From contig CM040121.1 of assembly GCA_022559845.1 (NCBI GenBank), positions 506,582,566 to 506,646,565 of the forward strand: a stretch of 64,000 bases of DNA. The letters run 5' to 3'. Positions 42,598 to 53,854 of this stretch are shown here, in pieces. Under the pieces are notes generated by a model. It searched no databases and had not been told where the DNA came from. It worked only from the letters and a program-made list of their open reading frames with translations. The stretch comes from Amorphophallus konjac. Taxonomy: Eukaryota > Streptophyta > Magnoliopsida > Alismatales > Araceae. The position numbers and the translations under genes are program-made. Numbering within the stretch: the stretch's first letter is position 1; each line of letters opens with the position of its first letter.

Positions 42598-44339
42598 TTA
42601 ATACCGCCCTGATCATTCAAATCATAAATATAGTCATTGAAATGAAAGCAGTGATCAATATTGTGGCCAGGGGAGCGGTGGAAAACACAATAGCGGGACG
42701 TGTCAACATTAGCGGGCCACGCCGTCCTTTCCTTTGGTAACATGAGCAAGTTAGCGGCCATAAGGGCATTGAATATATCCGGGAGACTTTCAGGCAATGG
42801 TGGATAGTGGGCCCTTTTAGGACCTAGTGGTCTCCTTTGTTGTTGTTGTGGTGGGCCGTAGTTGGCGGGTGGTGGTACTTGGTTGTATTGTTGAGGAGTT
42901 GGGGGGTCGAGGTGTGGCGTTTGGTTTTGTGGAGGAGCAAAGGAATGTTGGAGAGTGAATTGGTGTTGTGGGGGTGCATTGAAGAGGGTGCTTTGTTGTG
43001 GAGGTGGCGGAGGTCGTGGGTTAGATTGGCGGGAGGGTGTGGGGTTGCCAACTATGCCAACTTGCTCATTTGTAACGGTGCCCTCAGTCGTGGGTCTGCT
43101 ATTGTTGACATTTGTATTTTTCTTGACCAACCATGGTCTTGATTCAAACATGCCCATGATGGGCGAATCTTTCATCTGAGTTTGAATATATCGAGCTCTT
43201 TCATAGAGCTCCTCCATGGTGGTCAATCTGTTCATGGCCAATATGTGCCGGAACTGAGGGGTTGCATTTGAAATAATCATCTTAACCTGTTCCGGTTCTG
43301 ACAACGTATCTTTCAATTTTTCGGCCATTGATCGCCATCTATCAGCAAATATGATGAAGTCTTCCTCTGTCTTCATTTTCTCCGCAACCAGATCAGTAAC
43401 TGATAGGGAGGGTCCAACCCGGTCCCTATATTTCTGCAAGAATTTCTTTTGAACTATATCGAAGTCACTAGCATCTTCCGGTTCTAAAGAATAAAACCAC
43501 TCGAGGGCTGGCCCCTCTAAAGATCTTCTAAACAAATAAGCTAACGAGGCTTTATTGCCCTGCCAAAAGGAAGTTTCATACATAAAATCTTTCAAGTGAA
43601 TAAATGGATTGCCAGTCCCATTATATCGCCGAAAATTCGGCATCTCAGAAGGTGGTAGATGAAATACTGGCAATGTGGGGAGAGAAATCTCCGGGGCATT
43701 CTTTGCTGCAGTGACTTTCTTGAGTTGCTCTTCCATGCTAGCCAACTTTTGAAGGAGCAGAGCATTGGAATCTGACTTGACTGGGGCCGAATTTGGAATG
43801 AAAGGATTTGGCATAGGCGTCCTTAGAATTTGGGGAGGTTGAAGGAATTGAGGCCTAGCCGCAGAATAACTTGCCTGTTGGGCCGGCATGGCCACAACGG
43901 GCGTTGGTGGACGTGAAGGAGTTTTGTGCAAGACCGCATGGTCAGTAGAAGCATGGTGGCCACTCACGGCTGGAGGGAGATTGGAAGATGAAGAGGGAAC
44001 AGATTTCCCTTTCAAAGCAGCCTGAACTGCCTGCCGCTGGGAATCATCCAGTTGGGATAAAGCATGAATTAAATCATTGACATTGAAAGAAGTGGAGGTG
44101 TTCCCTGATGTGTCCTGATTGGATGGTAAAGCTTGAGAGGAGGGTTCAACCTCATGAGTTGTGGTGTCAACCACATGAATTTGAGAATAATGAGCATGAG
44201 ATGGAGGGTAGTCTCCCTCATGATAAATGGAATCCTGGAGGGGGGCCTCATAATATTGACCAAAAATATTCTCCTCCACAACATCATAAGAATACCTGTA
44301 GCTTGCCATGTTGATGATTTTACCTGAACGAAGTTGCAT
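42432..44339 (-). CDS. gag: T1 gag
   Basis: 635 codons from ATG 44339, the first start after the leader. Order: N-terminal tail beginning MQLRSGK, a Ser/Pro-rich region, then the capsid core at about residues 230-390 (FHLPPSEMPNFRRYNGTGNP start, LEWFYSLEP, EKMKTEEDFIIFADRWRSM, YERARYIQTQMKD), a Pro/Gln-rich stretch, a zinc-knuckle-like CVFHRSPGHNIDHC motif near 555 (C-x2-H spacing at its start, as in Tat gag proteins) and a Gln-rich tail. No stop interrupts it. Homologous to the decayed G3 gag. Confidence 0.92.
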   Translation of the reverse strand: MQLRSGKIINMASYRYSYDVVEENIFGQYYEAPLQDSIYHEGDYPPSHAHYSQIHVVDTTTHEVEPSSQALPSNQDTSGNTSTSFNVNDLIHALSQLDDSQRQAVQAALKGKSVPSSSSNLPPAVSGHHASTDHAVLHKTPSRPPTPVVAMPAQQASYSAARPQFLQPPQILRTPMPNPFIPNSAPVKSDSNALLLQKLASMEEQLKKVTAAKNAPEISLPTLPVFHLPPSEMPNFRRYNGTGNPFIHLKDFMYETSFWQGNKASLAYLFRRSLEGPALEWFYSLEPEDASDFDIVQKKFLQKYRDRVGPSLSVTDLVAEKMKTEEDFIIFADRWRSMAEKLKDTLSEPEQVKMIISNATPQFRHILAMNRLTTMEELYERARYIQTQMKDSPIMGMFESRPWLVKKNTNVNNSRPTTEGTVTNEQVGIVGNPTPSRQSNPRPPPPPQQSTLFNAPPQHQFTLQHSFAPPQNQTPHLDPPTPQQYNQVPPPANYGPPQQQQRRPLGPKRAHYPPLPESLPDIFNALMAANLLMLPKERTAWPANVDTSRYCVFHRSPGHNIDHCFHFNDYIYDLNDQGGINWDEMRQFIASLKVRRPPRQQQAQQSQQPAPQVQQQAPAPQQDMRLSTIHCRSTR

Positions 44340-45299
44340 ATTTAAGTGGAGAGAAAGCTTAACTTGAAGGAATTATAACCACAATAACCACTCAATTCAA
44401 TCAAATTTATGCAAACAAGTTGTGATGAGCGCAAGCTTTTAGATTTAAGTTTGAGGTTAGGGTGAATTAAATTGAAGATCAATCCACTCCCTTTTGCAAT
44501 GTGAACCCTAGTTATGAATTTGAGTGTGATCTCCGGGTTAACTAGGTTCTTTCTCTCTCCTCACCAACGATAGGTTGTCTAAACTCCGGGTACTTCAAGG
44601 TACAACCAGCCCGGCGTCCGTGAGGGAATCCACGGGTGCGGGGACTTACGGAGGTCTTGGAAAAGGAATTTCCGGTCCAAAGAGACGGAATGCTCAATGG
44701 AGGGTTATTCCAATTCCAAGAAGGGTGTGTGGAATCCTAGTGTAGAGAGAGGAGGTCTCTCAACCAAGTGCCACAAAATGCAGGGTAATATAGTCAAATC
44801 AATCAGACATAATCAGATGATAATCATGTGAATCAATCCAGCATGAATGAACAGAGCAAGCAGGTTTCTGTAAACACACAGAAAAAGGTGACTTGACAAC
44901 AGTCGCTACCAGCAAAAAAATGACAGTGGGCCTGCCGTGAATTACTGCAAAGTGACAGACAGTCCAGAAGACGCGCCTTGATGTGAGGCGCTAATTATGA
45001 AAGGGACGCCTCGGGAAGAGGGCGTCAAAAAAAATAAATGGTGCACAAGCTCACCTAAAACACGCCTTGCGATACGGTGCTGCACAAAGACAGGACGCCC
45101 AGATCAAAGGGCGTGAATTCGCAAGGAGAAATAAAACGAACCAGAGATATGCTAAAAAGCGCCTCTGCAGCAGGCGTTAAATAACAAAAGACGCCTTGAA
45201 TGAAGGCGTTAAATAAGAGAGGCGCCTTGATGGAAGGCGTTAATTCAGAGAATAAAAGATGCTCACAGACTGGCTAATCCCGATGGGAGTGTGCAGTGT

Positions 45300-45470
45300 G
45301 CACGATGGAAGGTGCCCGTGGGGCACAAAGGAGGGTGCCACGTGGGGCACAATGGAGGGGTACCGTGGGTACCAAAGGGAGGGGCACGCGCGGGTGCCAA
45401 AGGGAAAGGGCACACGTGGGTGCCAATAGGAAAGGGCACACGTGGGTGCCAATAGGAGAGGGGTAATCAA
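45300..45470. repeat. Tandem GGGCAC-ACGTG-GGTGCC repeat beside T1 primer site
   Basis: About six units of 26-30 bp. The last three are almost perfect: GGGCACACGTGGGTGCC plus AATAGGAAA. Each unit has inverted arms (GGCAC/GTGCC), and several carry the G-box core CACGTG. The array ends about 20 bases from the primer binding site. Confidence 0.85.
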
Positions 45471-45486
45471 AAGAAAAACAGTGGTT

Positions 45487-45504
45487 GTCCCACCGTGATC
45501 TCCA
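45487..45504 (-). other. T1 primer binding site (tRNA not identified)
   Basis: The minus strand starts TGGAGATCACGGTGGGAC three bases from the LTR end. The TGG start fits a tRNA CCA end. It is not the iMet site of the other elements, and I cannot name the tRNA. Confidence 0.6.
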
Positions 45505-45507
45505 ATT

Positions 45508-46799
45508 TGTGAACACCTAAAAAGATGATCATCTCTCCGACATAAAAGGATAGAAGATAGAAAAAACTAAATAAAAAAAAAGGGGGAGCAAGAGATTGCT
45601 ATATGGAGGGTGATCGCCAGAGGGGTTACCTCAAAAGAAGGGAGATTGATCGCGAATACCTGATGAAAACAATGATGCGGGATGATTGTAGATTTCCTCC
45701 TCCTCCTTCTACCGGCCGGCCGATGAAGGGGGTTTTTCTTCTTGATTACCCTTAAACAAATCACAAACAAACAAGATAAAAGGGATTAGCCAAGTGTGTG
45801 TAGTATCAATCCAAAGATAAAATGATATATTGGAATATGAGCATAAAGTGTGCACCTTTCAGTTCTTTTAAAAACCCCTAAGAGAATTAGGGAAGGAAGG
45901 AGATGTGATGCAAAGCTAATGCAAAAGAATTATGATAAACGATGATGAAGCAGTAAACTGATGCAAAGAATTCCCTGTTGTTCCTAACAACAGTAAAGGG
46001 AGAAAACCAATTAATTCGGCTGATGCAATAGGAAGAAGAAACCACCGCAGGAGCAAAGGATGCACAGGAAAGAGGAGAGTGGAAAGCTTCTATGCATGGA
46101 GAAAATCTGTCTCTGCTATTACTAATCCCTCTTTTCTTCTCCCCTTCAGCCAACCTTTCGTGAACTCGACCCAGGGATGTATTTATAGGGCGGAAAACAC
46201 AGATCTAATGGGATAAGAATTGGCAATAGCCATCCACGGCAAGGTCTCTAGTTACCTAATCCAACAAGACGATCAAACAGAGCAGGCAACTCTCCAGGAA
46301 AGTTTCGTTCAATCAGGACACGGAAGGGAAAGAGACGACCCACATAAAGGCATTATCTGAAATTGACGACCTGGGTCGGGGCGTTAATTAAAATAACGAC
46401 TGGCATAAAGGCGTCAATTAATGGATTTAATTTTAGTAAGAAACACCTTCCTTATTTAAAAATGATGAAGCGACGCCTGAGGGAGAGGCGTTAATTAAAA
46501 ACACGACCCAGAGAGGGACGTTAATTCTTATTTTTCCAATTTGAATGAAATTCGTTAAATTCCAGAAACTGACGCCTCTCGGATCAGTCGTCCTTTCTTT
46601 AAAACGCGCCCAGGAACAAGCCGTTATTTAAAACATGCCTTAGTTCAAGTCGTGAATTCCAAAAATAATTAGAAAAAACACATAAAATCACACAAAAATA
46701 GAAAAACTTCGTATTATGGAAATATTGAAGTTCACTTTGGGGCGTTAACATGGTGACATGAGATTTGATCAACATAGTATCAATTTTGGCGTGTCTACA
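45508..46799 (-). mobile_element. T1 5' LTR
   Basis: 1292 bp, nearly identical to 31746-33035. TATA box on the minus strand at about 46180-46188. It drives the gag-pol transcript. Confidence 0.95.
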
Positions 46800-46873
46800 C
46801 CGCGCACGTCCGACGCTTCCCTCGTTAAGGGACAACCGCGAGCTTGTCGTGTCCGTGGTCCCGTCCCGCATTA
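46800..46873 (+). mobile_element. G2 5' LTR, last part
   Basis: Continues the G2 LTR after T1; 46800-46804 is the duplicated target. It ends CATTA where the 3' LTR has CATCA. Confidence 0.92.
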
Positions 46874-46876
46874 ATT

Positions 46877-46888
46877 TGGTATCAGAGC
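46877..46888 (+). other. G2 primer binding site (tRNA-iMet type)
   Basis: TGGTATCAGAGC shortly after the LTR end. Confidence 0.93.
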
Positions 46889-47182
46889 GAGTTTGAGTCT
46901 AGGTTGTCAAAAAAAAGTGTCATTCATTAGTCATTTACGTCTAAGTCATGTTTAGGGTCATCATTGTTTTAAAACAAACAAAAAAAGTGTCTTTTGCATT
47001 GCATCCCAATAACGCGGTATATCAAAAGGTGTTGTCCGAACGTTAGGCTACGCCTATCGGGAAGGCCGCACACTTGCGCGAGTGATCTTCGATCGATTAA
47101 CTCCGCCACGTGTCGAGTTTTGGTTACGTCTAGGTGCATCATCTTGTAGTGTGCATTTGCCTTAGTCGGTGTCTCCTACTCC

Positions 47183-48754
47183 GTGTCTTGCATGCCCACT
47201 CGTCGAGGTACTCAATACGCACCCCCACCACCACCAATGGCGGAATCCCGAGTCTATAGTTCTGATGAAGTGGCCACATTGTTCCGAACTCTTATGGGGA
47301 AAATGGATGGGTTGAGTGAGCACATGGATGAGTTAAGTACTCGAGTGGATAGGATGGAAGGGTTGAGTACTCAGGTGAATGGCCTAGGCACCCGCCTAGA
47401 AGAGAGGATGAAGGCCGTAGAGGATAGGGCCGCCGGGTCGAACTAGTCCGTTCAGGGATTGGTAGGGAGAGTTGCCGCTCTAGAGAAAGGACCAACCCAC
47501 GCACCCATCCCACCTACCCAAGGTCAACCAGAGCCGGATCACCAACCCGTGACTCCAAGGGTTCAAGGGGTAGCTGTTAGGAGGCACGAAGCCCCCGAGG
47601 TGCATGAATATGAGTCCGATAATGAGCATCGGGGGCATGGTCGTGATCATCGCCATACACGGCGTACCCACGACCAAGATATGGATGAACGGGCCATTCG
47701 GACCGTTCGGGCCGACCCTCCCACCTTTGACGGGTCCTTAGACCCAAAGGTCTATCTTGATTGGGAGGCTGATATGGACCGATATTTTGAGTGGTTCGAG
47801 ATGTCGGACCAACGAAAAGTCAAGTACACCAGGATGAAACTTTTAGGCCAAGTCCAAACCTATTGGAGAAACATGGAGAACCTATTGTTTCATCGTCAAG
47901 AACCCCCGATCGATACATGGACCGATATGAGGGAGAAGCTTAAGAAGAAATATCTCCCTACCTCCTACCGCCAGCGTCTTATCGAGAGGTGGCAAAGCCT
48001 CACCCAAGGAGACCGGTCTGTCTCTGATTACATCACCGAATTTGATGAATACTACTTGCGATGTGATGCCACGGAGGAGGATTCCCTTACCGTCTCTCGG
48101 TTTCGGCGTGGTCTACGCCCGCACTTACAGTATGAGCTTCTCCGCCGCAAGGTGGACAAGTTGGAGGATGCATATCAAGTTACTCTTGAGATGGAGCAAT
48201 TCGAGGGAGAGTACGAGTCTATTCCTCGGTGGAGTCCCGCTCCTCCCCGTAGTGATTCCCGTGGCTCCTTAGGTTCATACCCGAGGGGACCCATGGCTCG
48301 TCCTCAGGAGCCCGCCCGTCAGGAGCACTTTGCTCCTCGACCTCGCCCTCCTCCACCCCGGGATATATTTCCACCCCAACCACCGGCACCCGTTGCCCGT
48401 CCCCCAGCTCCTATAGCGCGTCCTCTGGCACCGGCACCCCCTCCACTATTGTCCAAGGCACCTACACCTCCCCCATTGCTGCCTACACCCCCTACCCGAC
48501 GAGATGATAAGGGTAAGGCCCCTTTTATAGGAGAGAGTAGTCGGTCGAGAGTGTAGTGCTTCCACTGTCACGGGTTTGGCCACATTACCAGCGAGTGTCC
48601 CGCTCGCACCACCCTAGCCCTAGGTGTTGGGGAATCCGTACCTCCTGAGCTTGAGTGTGTCGATTACGTAGCCGATGAGGCACTAGCCGAGGAGTACTAT
48701 GCTTTGGGGGGAGAACTAGGGGACTCTCCCGCAATGCAGGATGCGGCCACCTAG
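47183..48754 (+). pseudogene. gag: G2 gag with two in-frame stops
   Basis: One frame of about 523 codons. N-terminal coiled-coil-like repeats (about residues 30-90) are followed by TAG at 47444-47446. Then comes the gypsy gag core (FDGSLDPKVYLDWEADMDRY, then YWRNMENLLF, YLPTSYRQRLIERWQSLTQG, DYITEFDEYYLRC), a Pro/Ala/Arg-rich linker, a second TAG at 48554-48556, and immediately a CCHC knuckle at 48557-48598 (CFHCHGFGHITSEC), ending in an acidic tail. Because the second stop sits directly before the knuckle, the protein made without readthrough would lack nucleic-acid binding. No pol follows. The relative in G1 has a shortened core. Confidence 0.9.
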
Positions 48755-49203
48755 TGGGATTGATGCGACCACCTTAGTCTAGAGTCGTGCATGAGTCAGT
48801 GTGTTTTCCTTATGTGGTTTGTTTGCATGGTTTGTGTGTCGTTTGTCTGCATGTGTCTTGTGTAAGCTCATTGTCGTTCTCTTATGAGTAAGAGGCGAGT
48901 GGACTCATTCGATGAGTATGGGATCAGTTCTACATCTATACCCGGATCAGTCATCTATAGGGACTCAGCGGTGATTCCTAGTGAGTCTTCGAGCTGCTTC
49001 CTTCCCTTTGAGAGTGTCCCACCCGGAGTGTCCACCTCTAGCCCATGGCAGCTTGCGCATATCGAGTATATATGGAATGAGCAGGTGACGGTCACTTGGA
49101 GTGGAGCATACCCGCGCTACTTGGCACGGTGACGGATCTGTCGGAGTACTCGAGCATCCCTACCCCTACTCGATGGGGCGAGTTCCTCCCACCCGGGGAG
49201 AGT
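48755..49203 (+). other. G2 3' internal non-coding end and polypurine region
   Basis: No pol sequence. The end GAGTTCCTCCCACCCGGGGAG matches the corresponding end of G1 (about 17577-17598). The purine-rich CGGGGAGAGT precedes the LTR. Confidence 0.7.
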
Positions 49204-51290
49204 TGATGGGAATTGACGCTGAGCATGTACCTTTTATTTTGCATTTATGTCCTTTTAGTTTGTGTTCATATCCTGGGGAAAGTATATGCGCAATTGTACG
49301 GCTTTGTAAGCCAATGTGTCACTCCCACGGATTGTGTGGGTTTCTATGTAATTTTCCAGTAGGACCAGCAAGGGGGCCCTCAGCCCTTTCCCATTGGTCC
49401 ATGTCACCTTGTGGGGCTAGTCAACCATCCTAGGTGGGCATCTAGAAGGTTGACTAGTCATATGCCACATGGGTAGACAAGGGGGTAAGAATTTCCATGG
49501 TAGGCTACCTACCAAGTCAAATTGTCCCCCTTGCCTCCCCTTGGTCAATAGGCCCCCCCCTTATATATTAATTATTTTTTTTGTGTGATTGGTGGCATGC
49601 AATCCAGACCATCCATCTCACATCCCAAGATCTAAGGGTGGAGGTTGGATTTGGTTGGAAGCATATATAAGGTGTATTTTCATGTGAAAATTAGTGAAAA
49701 TTCAGAAAATTTGTTCAAAGGCCAAAGGCTTCTTGCGCCCCCAGCTCCTCCCCCCTGGTTCCTCTCCTCCAACCTCCAGTTCTAGAGTGGTTTCTACCTC
49801 CTATCCCCTCCCCTCTATCTCCGGTGATCATCTGTGCCGCCGCCGCCGCCGTCCGTGCCGCCTACGAGCCGCCACGGAGCCATCGTCAAGGTTCTGTCCT
49901 GCTGGACAGAGGTGACATCCACGAATTCTTACTGTCTGCCACGAGCTCAGATGGGTTTGCAATTTTGAGAGTGTGTTCTTACCTTGAATCCCCACCTCCA
50001 CCTAAATTTTCACGTCCAAACTCCTCCATTTAGTAATTTTCCATTTTCGTGCATCTTTCATTCCTAGATCTGTTTTGTCTCTGTCTATAGTGACAGCAGC
50101 TCTGTGTTTCTCACCTCCGACCCTCTTTTTGATTTTTTCAAACTCTCCCCATTTTACTGGGAGTTCTGTCCATCATCCCCTACATCCACCATTTTTATTG
50201 ATTTTTTATCCACCATCTATCCATTTTTCAAAATTCGTGTTCTATCTCAGCTACAGTGCTTTCAGCCCTTTTCAAGATCCGACCCACTTCCAGTTCAAAA
50301 ATCCTATCAATTCGTTGCCACATCTAAACTTGTCCAAACTAGTTTTTCCGTTTTCCTAGCTTGATTTCCTACAACTTTTCTGAAGATTACCACTTCAGAT
50401 TCGGACGTTCACATATCGGTCAAAGGTATTTCTCAGAGAATAGCCCTGTAGATCTGAGTGTTCAGCTACTGTACAACAGGAAGTTGAAAATTCATTAAAG
50501 CCCAGATCCATGTAGATCCAGGCCAGATATTTAGGCCTAGATTGAAGGATTTGAAGTTATCTTTCCAACGGCGCCAGTCTCGTGTCGATCCGACATCGGG
50601 GCTGATGGCAGCGCCCGTTCTCGTCGGGACGCGTGTTGAAAACCAGAAGTTGCAGATCTTTGGCCGGTTATTCCGACCGGTGCCGATCGGAGCCGCCCGG
50701 CCTCCGGCCGATGAACCAGAGCGCCTCCACTCTAGGGAGCGCTCATCCAGGCATCCACCACCACAGCGGTGCCACCGGGTCCCACACGGCCCCTCCGGAC
50801 AGCACGTGGGCCCCACCGTCACTAGTTCGGGTGTTGCCGAATCAACGCGAGAAGCCGCCCGTCAACCCGAATTCGGTCCTCCCGGGCCCAGTTGTGTAGC
50901 CCTTTACCTCCCTGCGTGGAGTGGGTGATATTTCATTACTGTCATCATTGTGTAATATTTATCCCGGGAGTACGAGTTTCGGTCGGGTCCGCCTTCCCCA
51001 CGTCGAGCGCGTGGAGGTATCGCATTCGCTCCCTTACTTGGCATTTTGCTTACTTCATATATATTTGTTTATGCCGCTGCTAGAGAGCATGTGTAGGGAT
51101 ATCTAGCTCACTTTATCTATTCATTACCGCTGCTGCGAGAGAGTGCGAGACCGTCCCGTGACCCGATCCGGGCACACGAGAGAGCCGATCACCCTAGCTC
51201 ATTGCCGATTTCTCAACCGCGCACGTCCGACGCTTCCCTCGTTAAGGGACAACCGCGAGCTTGTCGTGTCCGTGGTCCCGTCCCGCATCA
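49204..51290 (+). mobile_element. G2 3' LTR (intact)
   Basis: 2087 bp, TGATGGGAAT to CCCGCATCA. It preserves the uninterrupted T1 target (CAACCGCGCACG near 51218-51229). TATA box at about 49664-49671. Nearly identical to the 5' LTR apart from the 15-bp indel in the CCG run and scattered changes. Confidence 0.95.
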
Positions 51291-53442
51291 AATGTTATTA
51301 TTCCCAAGAAGGAGTCAGTGGAGGACATGCAGAGGCAGACCTCTTTATCTCCAAGGGCCTTTAGAGATTCGACATAGCGGAGATGGGAATTCACTCGGAT
51401 AGCATCTCCCCTTATATCGGATCATGCCCAGGGGAGTATAGAACATCCATCCACGGAGTGCCGAGATGGAAGCCAAATAGAGAGACGGGCATAGCCCGAG
51501 ATCCAAAAGAATCGGAATACGGCGAGACAATGTCCGCTTATCATGACATTTATTGATATTCCCTTAAAGGGACCATAGGAGAACATGCAGTGGCAGAACT
51601 CCATGGGCCAGTAGGGTTAGAAAAGAAACATCATACTTGGTAGAATGTAGGGATAAACCCCATTAATTTAGCTCCCATGGATTTGAGTGAAAGACTATTG
51701 TTCATCCCCGGGAGAGTACAGGTTCTAAACTGAGGATCGCAAGGCTCAGAGTGCTGGGATAGATGGTCAGATACCTCAGTGGTTATGAGAGGGCTACAGG
51801 ATTTATAGTGTATGGTCATTGATCTTGAATGGAAGGATCGGCCTGGGCGGCCTCGGCGTGCCTGCTAATCGGCACAGGGGTATTAGGATGGGCTCTCGGC
51901 GTGGCCAGGGGTGATCGGCACAACTGGTGGTCGGCGCGGATGCAAACCAGCACGGGTGGTTATTGGCGCGCCTGCCACTCGACGTAGAACCAGCGCCGAG
52001 AGAGCACAGCGTTGGGAGATTAATTGGGGCGCCGATAGGGAAGATTTAAAGATTTGGGGATTTAAGGCTGTGGATTTTGGGGGTCTTAATAAGGCTAGAG
52101 GGTACTGAAGATTGGTTTTAGGCAGATCATCCCGGGGAAGCAGGAGATTTCACATAGAAGTATCGTTGGGAGCCAGTTATTTTCTAAATCGTGTGAACTG
52201 CGATCTGATTATATCCCTCACTATTTCACGAGTGTGAGGCCATGAGATAGACTGTCTAAGGCTCTCACCGCGACCGTGAGTTTGGGAAAGCAGCAGAGAA
52301 GGTATCAGGAGAATCCACATGAGTTGTAGCTTGTGTGTGCTTCGTGCAGTAAAGCTATATTCACAAACGTCACATACACAGAATTGTAAATAAGAGAGAT
52401 AAGGAAAGAGAGAGAATCCCAGAATCAGCTATTTCATTTCATTCAGTCCAACGCACGTATTCGGCATAGAAAGAAATAAGACTACATGATTACACACATA
52501 GACTAACGACTTTTGAAGATCTGTCGGACTGCACCGACGCTTAACATCAAGTGAGAATAGTACTCAGAAGTAAACAATAGGAAATGCTAGAATAAAGGAT
52601 AGGGAGGAGAAAATGTTGCCCCTAGGGGGATTTGACCGACGAACTCCCACCTTGAATCACCTTCGCTCACCCTTCTGCTACTCTTTCTCTTCTGCTCTAT
52701 TTTATCTCAGCCGGCCGTAGGATAGAAAAGACTGGGATCCCTTTTTTTCTTACTGTGTGTCTCTCCTTCTCCTCTTCGAAGACATGGGGTTTTATAGGGG
52801 CTTCAGCCCATCTAGTTGGCGCGGATAAGAGGTCCAAGCTCTCCTCAGCGCATGCCGCTCCCGACGTGAAGACCATTCGGCGCGCATAGGGCAGAGGCAC
52901 TTCCCGACGCGCGCCGCACCCGGCGCGAGGGTCACTCGGCATGATGGAATTTTGACCGTTTTTTGGCCCATTAGCCACTCGGTGCCCTCCCCCATATGGC
53001 CATGGGCTTTGGACCATTTTCACTCAGCCTTCGAATTCACCTTTTGAATGAGCTTTGGCTAATGTTCATTACCTGTTAACTAGGCAATTATAGCCATCCT
53101 TGTAGTTATCTGGTGTTTTGTATTTGTGTTTAGTAGCAGGCGACATGGATCCAGTCTTCATTAACATCAGGATATTCAGAAGATCCTTTTCAACACGCAG
53201 ACGATTGCCTGGAGCATGACACAGTTTAATCAGCTCGACCATCTAAAATGACAGTCGTGCTGGGCAGCACCTTGACCGGAGGGGCTTCAGCTAAACAGAG
53301 TGTCAAAGGTGATGGATCCTTTATCTATCCTGGTTTACAGAACTTCTAGGGATGACATCAGAGCCCCATCCTTGATCGATGTTCAAGGCCCTAAGCTTTC
53401 TTTGACTTCTTTTTTCTTCTTGTATATTTTTAGGTGTCAACA
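51291..53442 (-). mobile_element. T3 3' LTR, second part
   Basis: After the AATGT duplication the T3 LTR continues and ends TTTTTAGGTGTCAACA at 53442. On the minus strand this is TGTTGACACC, preceded by a strong polypurine tract. A minus-strand TATA box (CTATAAAACC) lies at 52787-52797. GGCGCG-rich motif clusters are at 51836-52020 and 52815-52945. No gene. Confidence 0.75.
51300..51610. repeat. Imperfect repeat in T3 LTR, about 255-bp period
   Basis: GGACATGCAGAGGCAGACCTC (near 51325) recurs as GAACATGCAGTGGCAGAACTC (near 51580), with ATTCCC-AAGG words before both. The GCAT(G/C)TCCCCTTAT block at 51402 also matches 29558, left of the G2 insertion. G2 therefore inserted inside one repeat unit. 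Confidence 0.65.
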
Positions 53443-53455
53443 AATGCCCCCCACC
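53443..53455 (-). other. T3 polypurine tract
   Basis: The minus strand reads GGTGGGGGGCATT against the LTR start TGTTGACACC. Confidence 0.8.
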
Positions 53456-53669
53456 TGCAGGTGGCGTAAGCGAAGAATAAGCGGCACGGGGCCTACGGGT
53501 GTATCCTCCAATATTTTGGGCACGTCTTCTTGCTTAATATGTCTATTTATAGCTTGAAATCTTCGTTCTGTTGTATAATTCTAGCACTTTGTAAGTGTCT
53601 TTGGACTAATGCTAGGCTGTTGAGTGTTAAATGGCCAGCATTCCAGTTTAATTTCCTGGTCGCAGCACT

Positions 53670-53850
53670 TGGCATGATCAAACCGGCACGGGCGACTCGG
53701 CATGGTCGGCACGCGTAAATCGGCGCGGGCAGGTCTCGACACACTCATCTCGGCGCGACGGGTCTCGGCGCGCTTCTTCGCAGATGCCATCTTCTCGGCG
53801 CGGAGGTCTTCGGCGCGCTATTTCTCTCGGCGGGGGGTCTTCTCGGCTAG
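53670..53850. repeat. TCGGCGCG motif array before T3 antisense gene
   Basis: At least eight (C)TCGGC(G/A)(C/T)G-like words in about 180 bp, some followed by inverted CGCGC partners, directly upstream of the antisense gene promoter. The same words occur in the T3 LTR. Confidence 0.75.
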
Positions 53851-53854
53851 GTTT

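Larger units (their letters stand above)
44340..45507 (-). other. T1 5' leader
   Basis: 1.17 kb of non-coding RNA leader between primer site and gag. It holds a GACGCC/GGCGTTAA motif array (about 44965-45245) and a tandem repeat of CACGTG-containing units (45300-45470). No frame of note. Confidence 0.75.
31746..46799 (-). mobile_element. T1: complete Tat-lineage Ty3/gypsy retrotransposon
   Basis: About 15.05 kb on the minus strand: 5' LTR 45508-46799, primer site, long leader, gag, protease, G-patch, RT, RNase H, second (archaeal-type) RNase H, integrase, a 3-kb 3' region with an antisense coiled-coil exon, and 3' LTR 31746-33035. The target duplication is CTGCG (31741-31745)/CCGCG (46800-46804). 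Dual RNase H is the hallmark of the Tat lineage (Ogre, Retand and relatives). The LTRs are nearly identical, so the insertion is young. Lesions in coding parts are few. Confidence 0.95.
29713..51290 (+). mobile_element. G2: gag-only gypsy-like element, split by T1
   Basis: 5' LTR at 29713-31745 plus 46805-46873, interior 46874-49203, 3' LTR 49204-51290. A perfect 5-bp target duplication AATGT flanks it (29708-29712 and 51291-51295). Without the T1 insertion it is about 6.5 kb. The interior is only 2.3 kb with gag and no pol: the architecture called TR-GAG, a non-autonomous LTR element. LTR termini TGATG...CATCA, 3' internal end and gag type make it a relative of G1. Confidence 0.93.

Noticed and set aside
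42824..43179. Antisense ORFs over T1 gag
   Set aside because: They mirror the Pro/Gln-rich gag coding sequence and have low-complexity Trp/Gly/Val composition.
52697..53023. 108-codon minus-strand ORF
   Set aside because: It crosses the T3 LTR TATA region and the GGCGCG cluster, with no recognisable domain.
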